Assembly: GCF_018257515.1 (NCBI RefSeq)
Contig: NZ_JAERJR010000001.1
Location: 1-64,000, forward strand
DNA length: 64,000 nt
Direction: 5' to 3'
Origin: Tatumella sp. JGM118
Lineage (GTDB): Bacteria > Pseudomonadota > Gammaproteobacteria > Enterobacterales > Enterobacteriaceae
Shown in pieces: positions 37,513 to 45,481 of this stretch. The number at the start of each line of letters is the position of its first letter. The stretch's first letter is position 1. Made by a program: the position numbers and the translations under genes. Under the pieces are notes generated by a model, which worked only from the letters and a program-made list of their open reading frames with translations, had not been told where the DNA came from and searched no databases.

Positions 37513-38032
37513 TTTCAGGAAAAGTCACCTGTTGCTTTTGTTGATCTGCAGCCTGAGGGCCGTGGCCGGAAGTCAGGAGGATGGATTTACCCTCGGCTCA
37601 CTGGAAAAGATCCAGGAAGAAACCCTGTTCGACCAGGCCCGGCTGGAAAGTGTCCGCGCGCGGAATGAGCTGGATAAATACCGGCAAACCGCCGAGCCTC
37701 AGCCGGCAGCAGATCCAGCCGTCCCTGCAGGTCATCCATTAACGGGGATGTCCGGTGAGGCGGCCGATGCTCCGGCCCCCGTCAGTACGCCGGCAGAAAT
37801 TACTGACCCGGGAGAGGCCACTCTGCCAGCGGTCATCCAGATCTGGGGTAATCGCCGGCATCTCAATGCACAGTTGCAGATGCCGGACGGAAAAAGAGTG
37901 ACAGTGGCTGAAAACACGGTCCTGCCCGGCAACCGGTATCGCATTATCGCGATCACGCCCCGCGAGGTCAGGGTCAGTAACGGCTATGGCTCGCCGAAGA
38001 ACCTCGCCTTTATCGGGGGCAGTGATGATTAA
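37499..38032 (+). CDS. pilP: Type IVb pilus protein PilP
   Basis: This exported 177-aa periplasmic protein starts at the ATG at 37499, overlapping the pilO end by 14 bp. The signal peptide ends near RAVAG. A helical region with LGSLEKIQEETLFDQARLES is followed by a Pro/Ala-rich linker and a C-terminal beta domain (IIAITPREVRVSNGYGSPKN). This resembles other PilP-type proteins, which connect inner-membrane parts to the secretin. Confidence 0.85.
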   Translation: MKSSNFRKSHLLLLLICSLRAVAGSQEDGFTLGSLEKIQEETLFDQARLESVRARNELDKYRQTAEPQPAADPAVPAGHPLTGMSGEAADAPAPVSTPAEITDPGEATLPAVIQIWGNRRHLNAQLQMPDGKRVTVAENTVLPGNRYRIIAITPREVRVSNGYGSPKNLAFIGGSDD

Positions 38033-39518
38033 TCGTCAGGACAGTTCGGCGTATATCCATATTGACCGTTCTGCGGAGGAGCTCACGGTTTACTTCTCAG
38101 AAGCTCACCGGCATGACCCGCTGACGGCCTCGGTGCTGGCCGGCATACTTCGGCAAAGCCCCCGGGCCAGGTTTGCGCCTGTCCAGCTCGATGAGTTACG
38201 TCAGTTACAGAATGAGCGACAGAGTGATCAGGTCACTACGGATATCAGCCGCTCTGAGCAACAGTCCAGAGTGATCCGTTATTTCCGGCAGGCGGTGACG
38301 CTCGGAGCTTCCGATATCCATCTGCTGATCGGCTATCAGGAAGTCACTCTGGTGCAGTTACGTATCCACGGCCAGCTGCGCACCATCGCGCAACTGGAGC
38401 GCGAAGAGGGTATGCAACTGGCGGCGACCATCGTCTTATCTATGTGTGATGTGACGGAAAAAAGCTTTAATGCGAATCGTGCACAGGATGGCAGGCTGCG
38501 CAGTGAATTTGTCCGGCAACTGGGGATTTTCGGTGCACGCTACGCACATACCCCCGCAGAATTCGGGCTATATGTGGTTATGCGCGTATTGCCGGATGAC
38601 AGCGGATCACTCCCCACCCCGGACCAGCTGGGTTTTCTGCCGGTACAGCAGCAGCAGATCAACCGTATGCTGACCCGCCCTGAGGGGATCATCATTATTT
38701 CCGGCCCGACAGGCTCAGGAAAGAGCACCTCTCTGCGCTGTTTCAGCCGCTGTTACCTTGAACAGACGTTACACAGTAAACGGCTGTTCACGATAGAAGA
38801 TCCTCCGGAAGGGATGATCCCGGGAGCGGTTCAGACGCCGGTGATCGCTGACCGTACCGACCCTGAAGCGCTGAGCCAGGCCTGGTCGAGGGGCATTTCA
38901 TCGGCGCTGCGTCTGGATCCGGATGCCATGATCATCGGTGAGATCCGCGACACTAACTCGGTCCGTGCCGCACTCAGTGCGGCGAAGTCCGGGCATCTGG
39001 TGCAGACCACACTGCATGCAAACGATGCCATCGGTATTCTGGATCGTCTGACCGATACCCTGCAAATCCCGTTGCCGGAAATTGCCGACGCGCAGTTAGT
39101 GATTGGCCTGATTGCCCAGCGACTGGTCCCTGTACTGTGCCCCTCCTGCAAGCTGAGCTGGCAGCAAAAGTTACCTTCCATGTCAGCGGAACAGCGGGAC
39201 TTTCTGACGCGGCACTGTGAGGCGGAAAAACTCTGCTTCCGGCATCCGTCCGGATGTTCAGAATGTTTCCATGGCACGGTAGGCCGGAAGATGATTGCCG
39301 AAGTGATCCGCCCTGACGCCCGGTTTATGGAGCTGTACCGGCATGAGGGGAAAATCGCTGCCCGCAGATACTGGCTGGAGACCCTGAACGGCATTACCCG
39401 GACGGCTCACCTGAAAGATTACCTTCATCAGGGGGTGGCCGACCCGCTGGAGGCCGATTTGATCAGTCCGCTGGATGAAGATGACCTGATGCAGCCGCCG
39501 GTAAGGGGGCAGGCATGA
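38025..39518 (+). CDS. pilQ: Pilus assembly ATPase PilQ
   Basis: This is the cytoplasmic GspE/VirB11-superfamily ATPase that drives pilus extension. The start is the ATG at 38025 (497 aa), overlapping pilP by 8 bp. Walker A is GPTGSGKST at 227-235. The Asp box contains FTIEDPPEG, Walker B lies in AMIIGEIRDTNS and the His box in TTLHAND. A CxxC pair with a later matching pair (CPSC, then CSEC) forms the zinc-binding tail typical of GspE. No separate retraction ATPase is present, as in R64. Confidence 0.94.
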   Translation: MINRQDSSAYIHIDRSAEELTVYFSEAHRHDPLTASVLAGILRQSPRARFAPVQLDELRQLQNERQSDQVTTDISRSEQQSRVIRYFRQAVTLGASDIHLLIGYQEVTLVQLRIHGQLRTIAQLEREEGMQLAATIVLSMCDVTEKSFNANRAQDGRLRSEFVRQLGIFGARYAHTPAEFGLYVVMRVLPDDSGSLPTPDQLGFLPVQQQQINRMLTRPEGIIIISGPTGSGKSTSLRCFSRCYLEQTLHSKRLFTIEDPPEGMIPGAVQTPVIADRTDPEALSQAWSRGISSALRLDPDAMIIGEIRDTNSVRAALSAAKSGHLVQTTLHANDAIGILDRLTDTLQIPLPEIADAQLVIGLIAQRLVPVLCPSCKLSWQQKLPSMSAEQRDFLTRHCEAEKLCFRHPSGCSECFHGTVGRKMIAEVIRPDARFMELYRHEGKIAARRYWLETLNGITRTAHLKDYLHQGVADPLEADLISPLDEDDLMQPPVRGQA

Positions 39519-40597
39519 CAGAAAAACGGACCTGGCGTGAATACAGTGAATCTCTCAGCCGCCAGCTGGCATTGAGGACCTTCTCAGGGAATGACCGGAT
39601 CAGTTTGTATGATGACCTGGCCTTCCTGCTGGAAAACCAGTTCAAACTGGCCGATGCCATCAGCACGCTGATCATCAGCGATCGTTCGGCCAACAGTCCG
39701 CGGGTCTATTGTCTGCAGGATATTGCTGCGGCCCTGACCTGCGGGATGTCACTGGATAAAGGGCTATGTGGCTGGGTGCCGGAACAGGAGCTCTTACTGC
39801 TCAGTGCAGGGGTCAGTGACGGGGATCTTGCTGCCGCTATCCGGCGCGCCATGACCATTGCCCGGGCCACAAAAGAGATGCGTTCAGCCTGCAGTGCCGC
39901 ACTGGCATATCCTTGTCTGTTACTGGTTTCTTGTCTGTTTATGGTACAGCTGGTCAGTCATCGCTTTCTTCCGAGACTGGCGGTTCTGGTCAGTGAAGAC
40001 CAGTGGCAGGGCTCGCTGCAGGCGCTGGCCGTGATTTCCCGCGGACTCAGTGGACACCTGATCCTGATCTCTGTCGGTGCCCTCGTGCTGACGGGCTGGA
40101 CACTCTGGTCACTGCCTAATCTGACCGGGCGTGTGCGCTGCCACCTGCTGGATCACCTGCTGCCGTGGAAGCTTTACCGCGACATCCAGGGGGTGAGTTT
40201 CCTGCTGAATATCTCGGCACTGCTCCGTGCTCAGGTGAAAACGGAACAGAGCATCAACCAGTTAATGCAACGCGCCTCGCCCTGGCTGTATGAACGGCTG
40301 GAGGCCACGCTGCAGCATGTCTGGCAGGGGAAGCATCTGGGGGCGGCTCTGTTTGCTACCGGATATGCCTTTCCTTCGGCGGAAACCGTAAAAAAGCTGC
40401 GGGTACTGACCGCGGCGGACAATGCAGAAAATATTATTGAGAATTTCGCGAATGACTGGCTGCAAAAAACCGTACAACGGATTAAGCAAACCGCGACGAT
40501 GGCCGGCTATGTCTGCCTGAGCCTGAATGCCGGCTACATGGTACTGATCCTGCTCTCCACGCAGGATCTGAATAACCTGATTTCTGTTCATCAATGA
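39515..40597 (+). CDS. pilR: Inner membrane platform protein PilR
   Basis: This is the GspF-family platform on which the ATPase acts. The 360 residues contain two T2SSF halves with membrane segments at about 130-150, 175-205 and near the C-terminus (MAGYVCLSLNAGYMVLILL). Its start overlaps the pilQ stop (ATGA), so production of ATPase and platform is coupled. Confidence 0.92.
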   Translation: MTEKRTWREYSESLSRQLALRTFSGNDRISLYDDLAFLLENQFKLADAISTLIISDRSANSPRVYCLQDIAAALTCGMSLDKGLCGWVPEQELLLLSAGVSDGDLAAAIRRAMTIARATKEMRSACSAALAYPCLLLVSCLFMVQLVSHRFLPRLAVLVSEDQWQGSLQALAVISRGLSGHLILISVGALVLTGWTLWSLPNLTGRVRCHLLDHLLPWKLYRDIQGVSFLLNISALLRAQVKTEQSINQLMQRASPWLYERLEATLQHVWQGKHLGAALFATGYAFPSAETVKKLRVLTAADNAENIIENFANDWLQKTVQRIKQTATMAGYVCLSLNAGYMVLILLSTQDLNNLISVHQ

Positions 40598-40610
40598 CCC
40601 GAGGAAACTC

Positions 40611-41192
40611 ATGACGACAGCAACACCCATACACCGCGGAGCTATCTCCCTGTTTGAAGCCGGTATCTGGATCACCATTTCGCTCATCGTGCTGGTGATT
40701 GGGATCAGTGTCGGGGGAGGTTTATTCAGCCGTAATGATACCAGCACAGAAATGGGCAATATCAGTGAACTGATCACCAATACCCGTAATATGCTGAAAG
40801 TCGGAGGGAGCTACCAGTTTGCTTCCGACCGTGAAATGACCGGGGCGCTGATCCGCTTCGGCGGCGCGCCGGGGAATATGAGCATCCGCGGAGATAAAAA
40901 CTCCGGACAGGCCATCCTCAGTAATGTCTGGGGTAAAAATGTCACCCTGGTCCCGGATAACGTTGAGGGAGAAGGCAGCAACAGCGGATTCATACTGCGT
41001 TATGAGGGGGTCCCGTCGGAGGCCTGTACCACGCTTGCCACCAAACTGGCCAGCACCAGCCTGATTGATCACATCAGTATCAACGGCCATCGCTATAGCA
41101 GCAGTCAGGGGGCGGGTGAGGCAGCCGCTGATTGTCAGTCCGCCGGGGACGGTAAGGATAACAACCGGCTCGAATTTTTCAGTGCGGACTGA
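40611..41192 (+). CDS. pilS: Major type IVb prepilin PilS
   Basis: This is the major pilin, 193 aa. A ten-residue leader ending HRG precedes the hydrophobic helix AISLFEAGIWITISLIVLVI. Two Cys (139 and 175) bracket the C-terminal part, like the disulfide-bonded D-region of TCP and CFA/III pilins. If the peptidase cuts after Gly10, the conserved Glu lies at +6, not +5; cutting after Ala11 would restore +5. An SD, CGAGGAAA, precedes the ATG. Confidence 0.92.
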   Translation: MTTATPIHRGAISLFEAGIWITISLIVLVIGISVGGGLFSRNDTSTEMGNISELITNTRNMLKVGGSYQFASDREMTGALIRFGGAPGNMSIRGDKNSGQAILSNVWGKNVTLVPDNVEGEGSNSGFILRYEGVPSEACTTLATKLASTSLIDHISINGHRYSSSQGAGEAAADCQSAGDGKDNNRLEFFSAD

Positions 41193-41196
41193 CACG

Positions 41197-41667
41197 ATGA
41201 ACCGCGGATTTCTTTGTTTGCTGCTGCTGATCGCGTGGCAGGGCCGGGCGGCAGACTGTTTTGAGCAGGCAGCCCGTCATTACCATCTGAATGCAGACCT
41301 GCTCCGGGCCATCAGTCAGGTGGAAAGTCAGGGAAAGGCGGGGACAATCGGCCTGAACCGTGACGCTCAGGGGCGGGTCACCAGCAGGGACTACGGACTG
41401 ATGCAGATTAATTCGACCCATATCGCGGCATTGATCCGTGAGCACCGTATACAACAGGCCACGGATTTATTGCGGGACCCGTGTCTGAATATCGGGACAG
41501 GCGCAGAGATCCTGGCGCGGCATCTGAGCTATTGCGGAAATAACTGGGCCTGCCTGGCCACCTATAACACGGGTTTTCTGCAGGGCCGGGATCAGGCGCG
41601 TCGTCGTTATATCCATAAGGTCTACCTGGCTTACAGGGCGTATTCGCAGCAAGGGGCCGGAGGATGA
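41197..41667 (+). CDS. pilT: Lytic transglycosylase PilT (R64 nomenclature)
   Basis: This exported 156-aa SLT-fold peptidoglycan hydrolase opens the cell wall for pilus passage. Despite the name it is unrelated to the PilT retraction ATPase. The ATG at 41197 begins a signal peptide ending GRAA. The catalytic Glu lies in ISQVESQGKAG. DYGLMQINSTH and LATYNTGF are typical of the VirB1-like group. It lies 4 bp after pilS, and pilU overlaps its stop. Confidence 0.92.
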   Translation: MNRGFLCLLLLIAWQGRAADCFEQAARHYHLNADLLRAISQVESQGKAGTIGLNRDAQGRVTSRDYGLMQINSTHIAALIREHRIQQATDLLRDPCLNIGTGAEILARHLSYCGNNWACLATYNTGFLQGRDQARRRYIHKVYLAYRAYSQQGAGG

Positions 41668-42272
41668 CAGGCAGTATAGCCCTGTTTATGGTCGCCGGAG
41701 TCCTGATGGCCCGGCAGGCCAGCCAGTTTATCGGTGATCATCAGGGGAACAGGGCGGGAAAGTCACTGTCTGTGGCGATTATTCTGCTGGCCACGGCTGC
41801 CTTTACTCTGGCACTGGTTGTGCCGGGCATCACCGGGCGGCCTGGCGTGCTGGCAGTTTTTCTGTGCTGGGGAATTTTATTCACTCTGACCGATATCAGC
41901 AATTTCTGGCTGCCCTGGCGGTTCACCCTCAGTTTTACCGTATCGGGGGCGCTGATACTCCTCCTGAGCAGGGATAATACGGTGGTTATTAACGGAATAA
42001 TCACCTGGTGCGTCATCTTTTTATTGTTCCGGGTGGCAGAAATTATTTCGGTGAAAATCTGCGGAACCTCTGTCGGTAAAGGAGATGTTTATTTTATCAG
42101 TGCATTAAGTTTCTGGATGCATTGGCAGGCAATTTGTCTGGTGTCGGGGATGGGGTTTTTATTACTGTTTTGCCATGCGCTGATGATAAATAAAAAAGTG
42201 TTACCGTATGCGCCTTATTTTTATGTGGCGTTTTTACTCTGTCAGGTCACGGGTGTTGCCGTGTTAATTTAA
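41664..42272 (+). CDS. pilU: Prepilin peptidase PilU
   Basis: This inner-membrane aspartic peptidase (A24 family) removes the leader from PilS and PilV. Its 202 aa contain about six membrane helices. The two catalytic Asp are D77 (TLTDISNFWLP) and D141 in the GKGD motif. The N-terminal methyltransferase domain of PilD is absent, as in R64 PilU, so the mature pilin end is probably not methylated. Confidence 0.92.
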   Translation: MTGSIALFMVAGVLMARQASQFIGDHQGNRAGKSLSVAIILLATAAFTLALVVPGITGRPGVLAVFLCWGILFTLTDISNFWLPWRFTLSFTVSGALILLLSRDNTVVINGIITWCVIFLLFRVAEIISVKICGTSVGKGDVYFISALSFWMHWQAICLVSGMGFLLLFCHALMINKKVLPYAPYFYVAFLLCQVTGVAVLI

Positions 42273-42285
42273 TAATAGTGTGCCT

Positions 42286-43701
42286 ATGGGAAATATACAT
42301 CGCGGAGATACGTTATTTTCTCTGAGCCTGGTACTGGCGTTAATATTAATTGCTGCACCGATCGGGTATCAAAGATACAGCGACTATTTACAACTTCAGG
42401 ACTGGACCGTCACTGCCAGAGAAACCAATGTCATTTCCGGTGCCGCTGAGCGTTATCTGAAAGATAATTATGGTGAAATACAGAAGCATTTGCTGGCAGA
42501 AAAATTTATTGCTATCGATGCAGAACAACTCCGGGAAAAGGGTTATCTGGATAAAAATATCTCACTGACTAATAACGAGGGACAGACGTATACCGCTTAT
42601 TTTACGCTCGATAATCTGACCGATAAAAACATAACAGGGTTATTACTTTCCCGGCAGGGCACGGTGCTCAGTGAAAAAGGCATGCGTTATATCGCCCGAC
42701 TGATGCATGGGGAGTCAGGGTATATCAGTGAAGATAATGAGGCGAGCGGGGTGGATGGTAGCTGGAAACTGAATACCACGGAGTCAGGGATCCCGGCGGC
42801 CCGCGGGCACCTGGTCACACTGTTTTCTGCCGACACTCTGCAGAGTGTGTTCAGTGAAAGTGACCGCCTTTATCGCTATACGGTGCCGGGCCATCCGGAA
42901 CTGAATCAGATGCATGCCGATATGGATCTGACTCAGCACAGCATTCGTAATGCGGGCGAGATCACAGGGAAAAATGTGTCGCTCAGCGGTGGTCTGGCCG
43001 CAGATAGCGTATCAGCCAAAGCCGGGCTGTGGAGTGATGGCACGATCACCGGTGAAACCGATATCCGTACTGTCACCGGATCACTGGTGACCCGCGGTGA
43101 TAAGGGATGGATTAACAGTACCCATAATGGCGGCTTTTATATGGATGATGACCAGTGGGTAAAAGTCTGGAAGGACAAAGGGATTGAAACCGGCGGGGAG
43201 ATCAAAGGCGGGAAGATATCTTCCGATGGCCGTATGACCACCCGTGAATATCTGGATGTTCAGGGCACCGCCTCACTGAACTCCGCCTGTAGTGAAGACG
43301 GCCTGATAGCCGGTGGCGGGAATTCGGGCATATTATTTTGCTACAACGGCCAGTGGACCGGATATATGAAAAAGTCGGTTCAGCTTTCCAGTCTCGGCGG
43401 CAAAACCGGAAGTTATCAGGGGCTCAACGGCACCGGAGAACTGGTGTGGATGTCAGTGACCGGCGGCAATTCTTCACTGAGCCGGAGTGCGGGGGACGGC
43501 TATTGTTATAATTTTGCAGATTTAAGCGCCACCGTTAACGGAATTATGGTCGCGCATAATAGTAGTCAGGGTAAAAATATTACGCCCTCAACGTCTGTTT
43601 TATTTGCTATTCCGCCGGGAGCTAATTATTCCGTGGTTTCCCGGCCGGGGCAGATATATGGCTGCGGATATGGACAGTTTTCTGTTTCTGCTTATCAGTA
43701 A
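42286..43701 (+). CDS. pilV: Minor pilin/tip adhesin PilV
   Basis: This is a minor pilin carrying a large C-terminal adhesin-like region, 471 aa from the ATG at 42286. The leader ends HRG like that of PilS, followed by the hydrophobic DTLFSLSLVLALILIAAP; no Glu is present at +5 or +6. The middle (about 210-320) has the beta-rich, Gly/Thr-rich pattern of R64 PilV. The last 120 residues, with four Cys, would be the variable tip. No inverted shufflon segments or rci gene follow, so the tip appears fixed. Confidence 0.88.
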   Translation: MGNIHRGDTLFSLSLVLALILIAAPIGYQRYSDYLQLQDWTVTARETNVISGAAERYLKDNYGEIQKHLLAEKFIAIDAEQLREKGYLDKNISLTNNEGQTYTAYFTLDNLTDKNITGLLLSRQGTVLSEKGMRYIARLMHGESGYISEDNEASGVDGSWKLNTTESGIPAARGHLVTLFSADTLQSVFSESDRLYRYTVPGHPELNQMHADMDLTQHSIRNAGEITGKNVSLSGGLAADSVSAKAGLWSDGTITGETDIRTVTGSLVTRGDKGWINSTHNGGFYMDDDQWVKVWKDKGIETGGEIKGGKISSDGRMTTREYLDVQGTASLNSACSEDGLIAGGGNSGILFCYNGQWTGYMKKSVQLSSLGGKTGSYQGLNGTGELVWMSVTGGNSSLSRSAGDGYCYNFADLSATVNGIMVAHNSSQGKNITPSTSVLFAIPPGANYSVVSRPGQIYGCGYGQFSVSAYQ

Positions 43702-43781
43702 TCACTCACAACACTCAGGAGGTAGATTAATCATAAAAAACGTGTGTATTCCTTAATTAAATTATAACTATGGAGTCTGTA

Positions 43782-44300
43782 ATGAATAAAATGATGAAAA
43801 GCATTCTGGCTTTCCCGCTGGCAGGATTCTTTGCGGCCAATGTTATGGCAGCAGATACTCCGGCCGATCAGGAACCGGTAACCACAGTCACTACACCGAC
43901 CTATTATGCATTAGGCGATAGTGATGGCGGTGTTTTGAATTATTTCAAAACGAAATATACCGCCGGCAGTGCCAGTGACTACGATATTTTATTATTAGGT
44001 GATTCACTCAGTGCTGACGCGTCTTTAAAAACGACCGTGACTCAGGCATTAACTCAGGGAAAAGAAGTCATTTTTGATGGCAGTGCCGGCGGTAAAAAAG
44101 CGGCAGCCCTGGCAGGAGCGGTGCTGGGCTCTTCGGTTCAGTCTGATGCGGTGATGTTTAAAACGGCACCTGAAGGTGATGGCTATCTGATGACCCCGGT
44201 AGATCTGAGCTCCGGGCAATATTCCACAGAGTTATTCTCGGATGAAAAAACCTCATCCACTGTGAATTCAGACAATACGCCGGATCAGATTTTCCAATAA
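43782..44300 (+). CDS. Exported protein of unknown function behind the pilus operon
   Basis: The ATG at 43782, after GGAGTCTGTA, gives 172 aa. The signal peptide is clear (LAFPLAGFFAANVMA, cut before ADTPADQ). The mature protein is acidic and Asp/Ser/Thr-rich, without Cys. It contains ILLLGDSLSADASL and QGKEVIFDGSAGGKKAAALAG, which looks like a small alternating alpha/beta domain. I do not recognise a family. It lies 80 bp after pilV, with another exported protein 15 bp downstream and then a terminator, so both are probably in the pil transcription unit. Confidence 0.75.
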   Translation: MNKMMKSILAFPLAGFFAANVMAADTPADQEPVTTVTTPTYYALGDSDGGVLNYFKTKYTAGSASDYDILLLGDSLSADASLKTTVTQALTQGKEVIFDGSAGGKKAAALAGAVLGSSVQSDAVMFKTAPEGDGYLMTPVDLSSGQYSTELFSDEKTSSTVNSDNTPDQIFQ

Positions 44301-44315
44301 TTCAGGGGACAGACA

Positions 44316-44921
44316 ATGAAAAAGATTTCACTGACGTTATTAGCGGCACTGATTCCGCTGTCGAACGGTTTTGCGAGCACCTGTCTGGTGGGCCATACCG
44401 AAGATGTTATTTTAACCGGCAAATCGGCTGCGTTTGCTCAGACTCAGTCACGTACCACGTGGGAAGACTGGATCTGGCGTGGGCCTATCTACCTGTGTCC
44501 GCAAGGGTCCGGCGGGGTGACCAGCTGTACGTATATCTGGGGGCAAACAAAAACCACCGGCTATCAGTGGGGCGGCACAGTCGGCCTGAACCTGAATAAA
44601 ATTCCGGTGATCGGGGGAGCGTTGAGTCTGGTCTCGGTGAGCGCTAACTATAGTCATCAGCAGAGTTTCAGCACCAACTATAACTGGAATATCAGTGTTG
44701 AGCCTGGTTATTACGCGCAACCTATTCAGGTGGTTGTCCGTCGCTGGACTCAGGGCAGTTATCGCGGAGGCTACGTGCATAATGCGGGCACCAGTTGCTC
44801 TGTTGGTATTGCCTCAACGCCGGCACCTAACTGGTATAGCTGGAATGACAGTGTGGTGGCAGGACGCTGGACGGCTAATATCGAGCAATCACGTTATGCG
44901 AGCTATTACGTCCATAAATAA
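44316..44921 (+). CDS. Exported Cys- and aromatic-rich protein of unknown function
   Basis: This is a 201-aa precursor with a signal peptide ending NGFA (residue 20). Mature Cys at 23, 61, 71 and 161 suggest two disulfides. The central part (about 80-145) alternates polar and aromatic or aliphatic residues in beta-strand fashion (GGTVGLNLNKIPVIGG, VSANYSHQQSFSTNYNW). That is seen in beta-hairpin or pore-like secreted proteins, but I cannot name a family. It is encoded 15 bp after another exported protein, directly behind the type IVb pilus genes, in the place where TCP and CFA/III loci encode pilus-secreted proteins. Confidence 0.78.
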   Translation: MKKISLTLLAALIPLSNGFASTCLVGHTEDVILTGKSAAFAQTQSRTTWEDWIWRGPIYLCPQGSGGVTSCTYIWGQTKTTGYQWGGTVGLNLNKIPVIGGALSLVSVSANYSHQQSFSTNYNWNISVEPGYYAQPIQVVVRRWTQGSYRGGYVHNAGTSCSVGIASTPAPNWYSWNDSVVAGRWTANIEQSRYASYYVHK

Positions 44922-44938
44922 TCGGCATCGCTGAAATT

Positions 44939-44966
44939 AACCACCCCCTGTCGGGGTGGTTTTTTA
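44939..44966 (+). terminator. Terminator of the pil operon tail
   Basis: An AACCACCCC-CTGTC-GGGGTGGTT hairpin runs into Ts, 18 bp past the last exported-protein gene. No comparable hairpin occurs between pilL and this point. Confidence 0.92.
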
Positions 44967-45145
44967 CTTTCGGGTTATCGCATCACGTCATCGTCGCACG
45001 GTCAGCTGACCCGGCCAGAGAATATCTTCAATGTCACCGGTAAGACTGACTTCCCGGAGGAGCAAAGAAAACGGCGGTATGACCGAAGTCCGAATGCTTC
45101 GGCCATTATTTCCCCGCCGCAAAGGGGCCCGTCACTGACGCCCGG

Positions 45146-45481
45146 TCAATGGGTGACGGATTTGGAAAATAGCTGGATAACCACTACCCCCATCACTATC
45201 AGCAGGATGCCGATAATCGCTGCCAGGTCCAGCGTCTGCCGGAAAAACACCCAGGAAATCAGTGAGACCAGGCAGATACCGACCCCGGCCCAGATAGCAT
45301 ACGCCACCCCGATATTCATGACCCGGACAACCTGAGATAGCCCCGCAAAAGAGATGATATAACCGGCAATCACCGCCAGAGAGGGGAGCAGACGGGTAAA
45401 GCCTTCTGAGGATTTGATCATAGAAGTCGCAAATGTTTCGGCGACGATAGAGACAAAAAGAATCAGCCATGTTTTTAACAT
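45146..45481 (-). CDS. emrE: Small multidrug resistance (SMR) efflux protein, EmrE-like
   Basis: This four-helix, 111-aa proton antiporter of the SMR family exports lipophilic cations. The start is the ATG at 45481; the longer open frame upstream has no membrane character. The key acidic residue is Glu15 in SIVAETFATSMIKSSEGFTRL, equivalent to EmrE Glu14. AYAIWAGVGICLVSLISW and LDLAAIIGILLIVMGV are typical of EmrE/QacE. It is close to E. coli EmrE, but paralogues such as MdtI or QacE cannot be excluded. Confidence 0.87.
   Translation of the reverse strand: MLKTWLILFVSIVAETFATSMIKSSEGFTRLLPSLAVIAGYIISFAGLSQVVRVMNIGVAYAIWAGVGICLVSLISWVFFRQTLDLAAIIGILLIVMGVVVIQLFSKSVTH

Noticed and set aside
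41197-41667. Pilus retraction ATPase, suggested by the name PilT
   Set aside because: The protein is a lytic transglycosylase with a signal peptide; it has no Walker motifs. No retraction ATPase was found in the operon.
42286-43701. Shufflon in the 3' part of pilV
   Set aside because: No inverted repeats or alternative 3' segments are visible and no rci gene follows.
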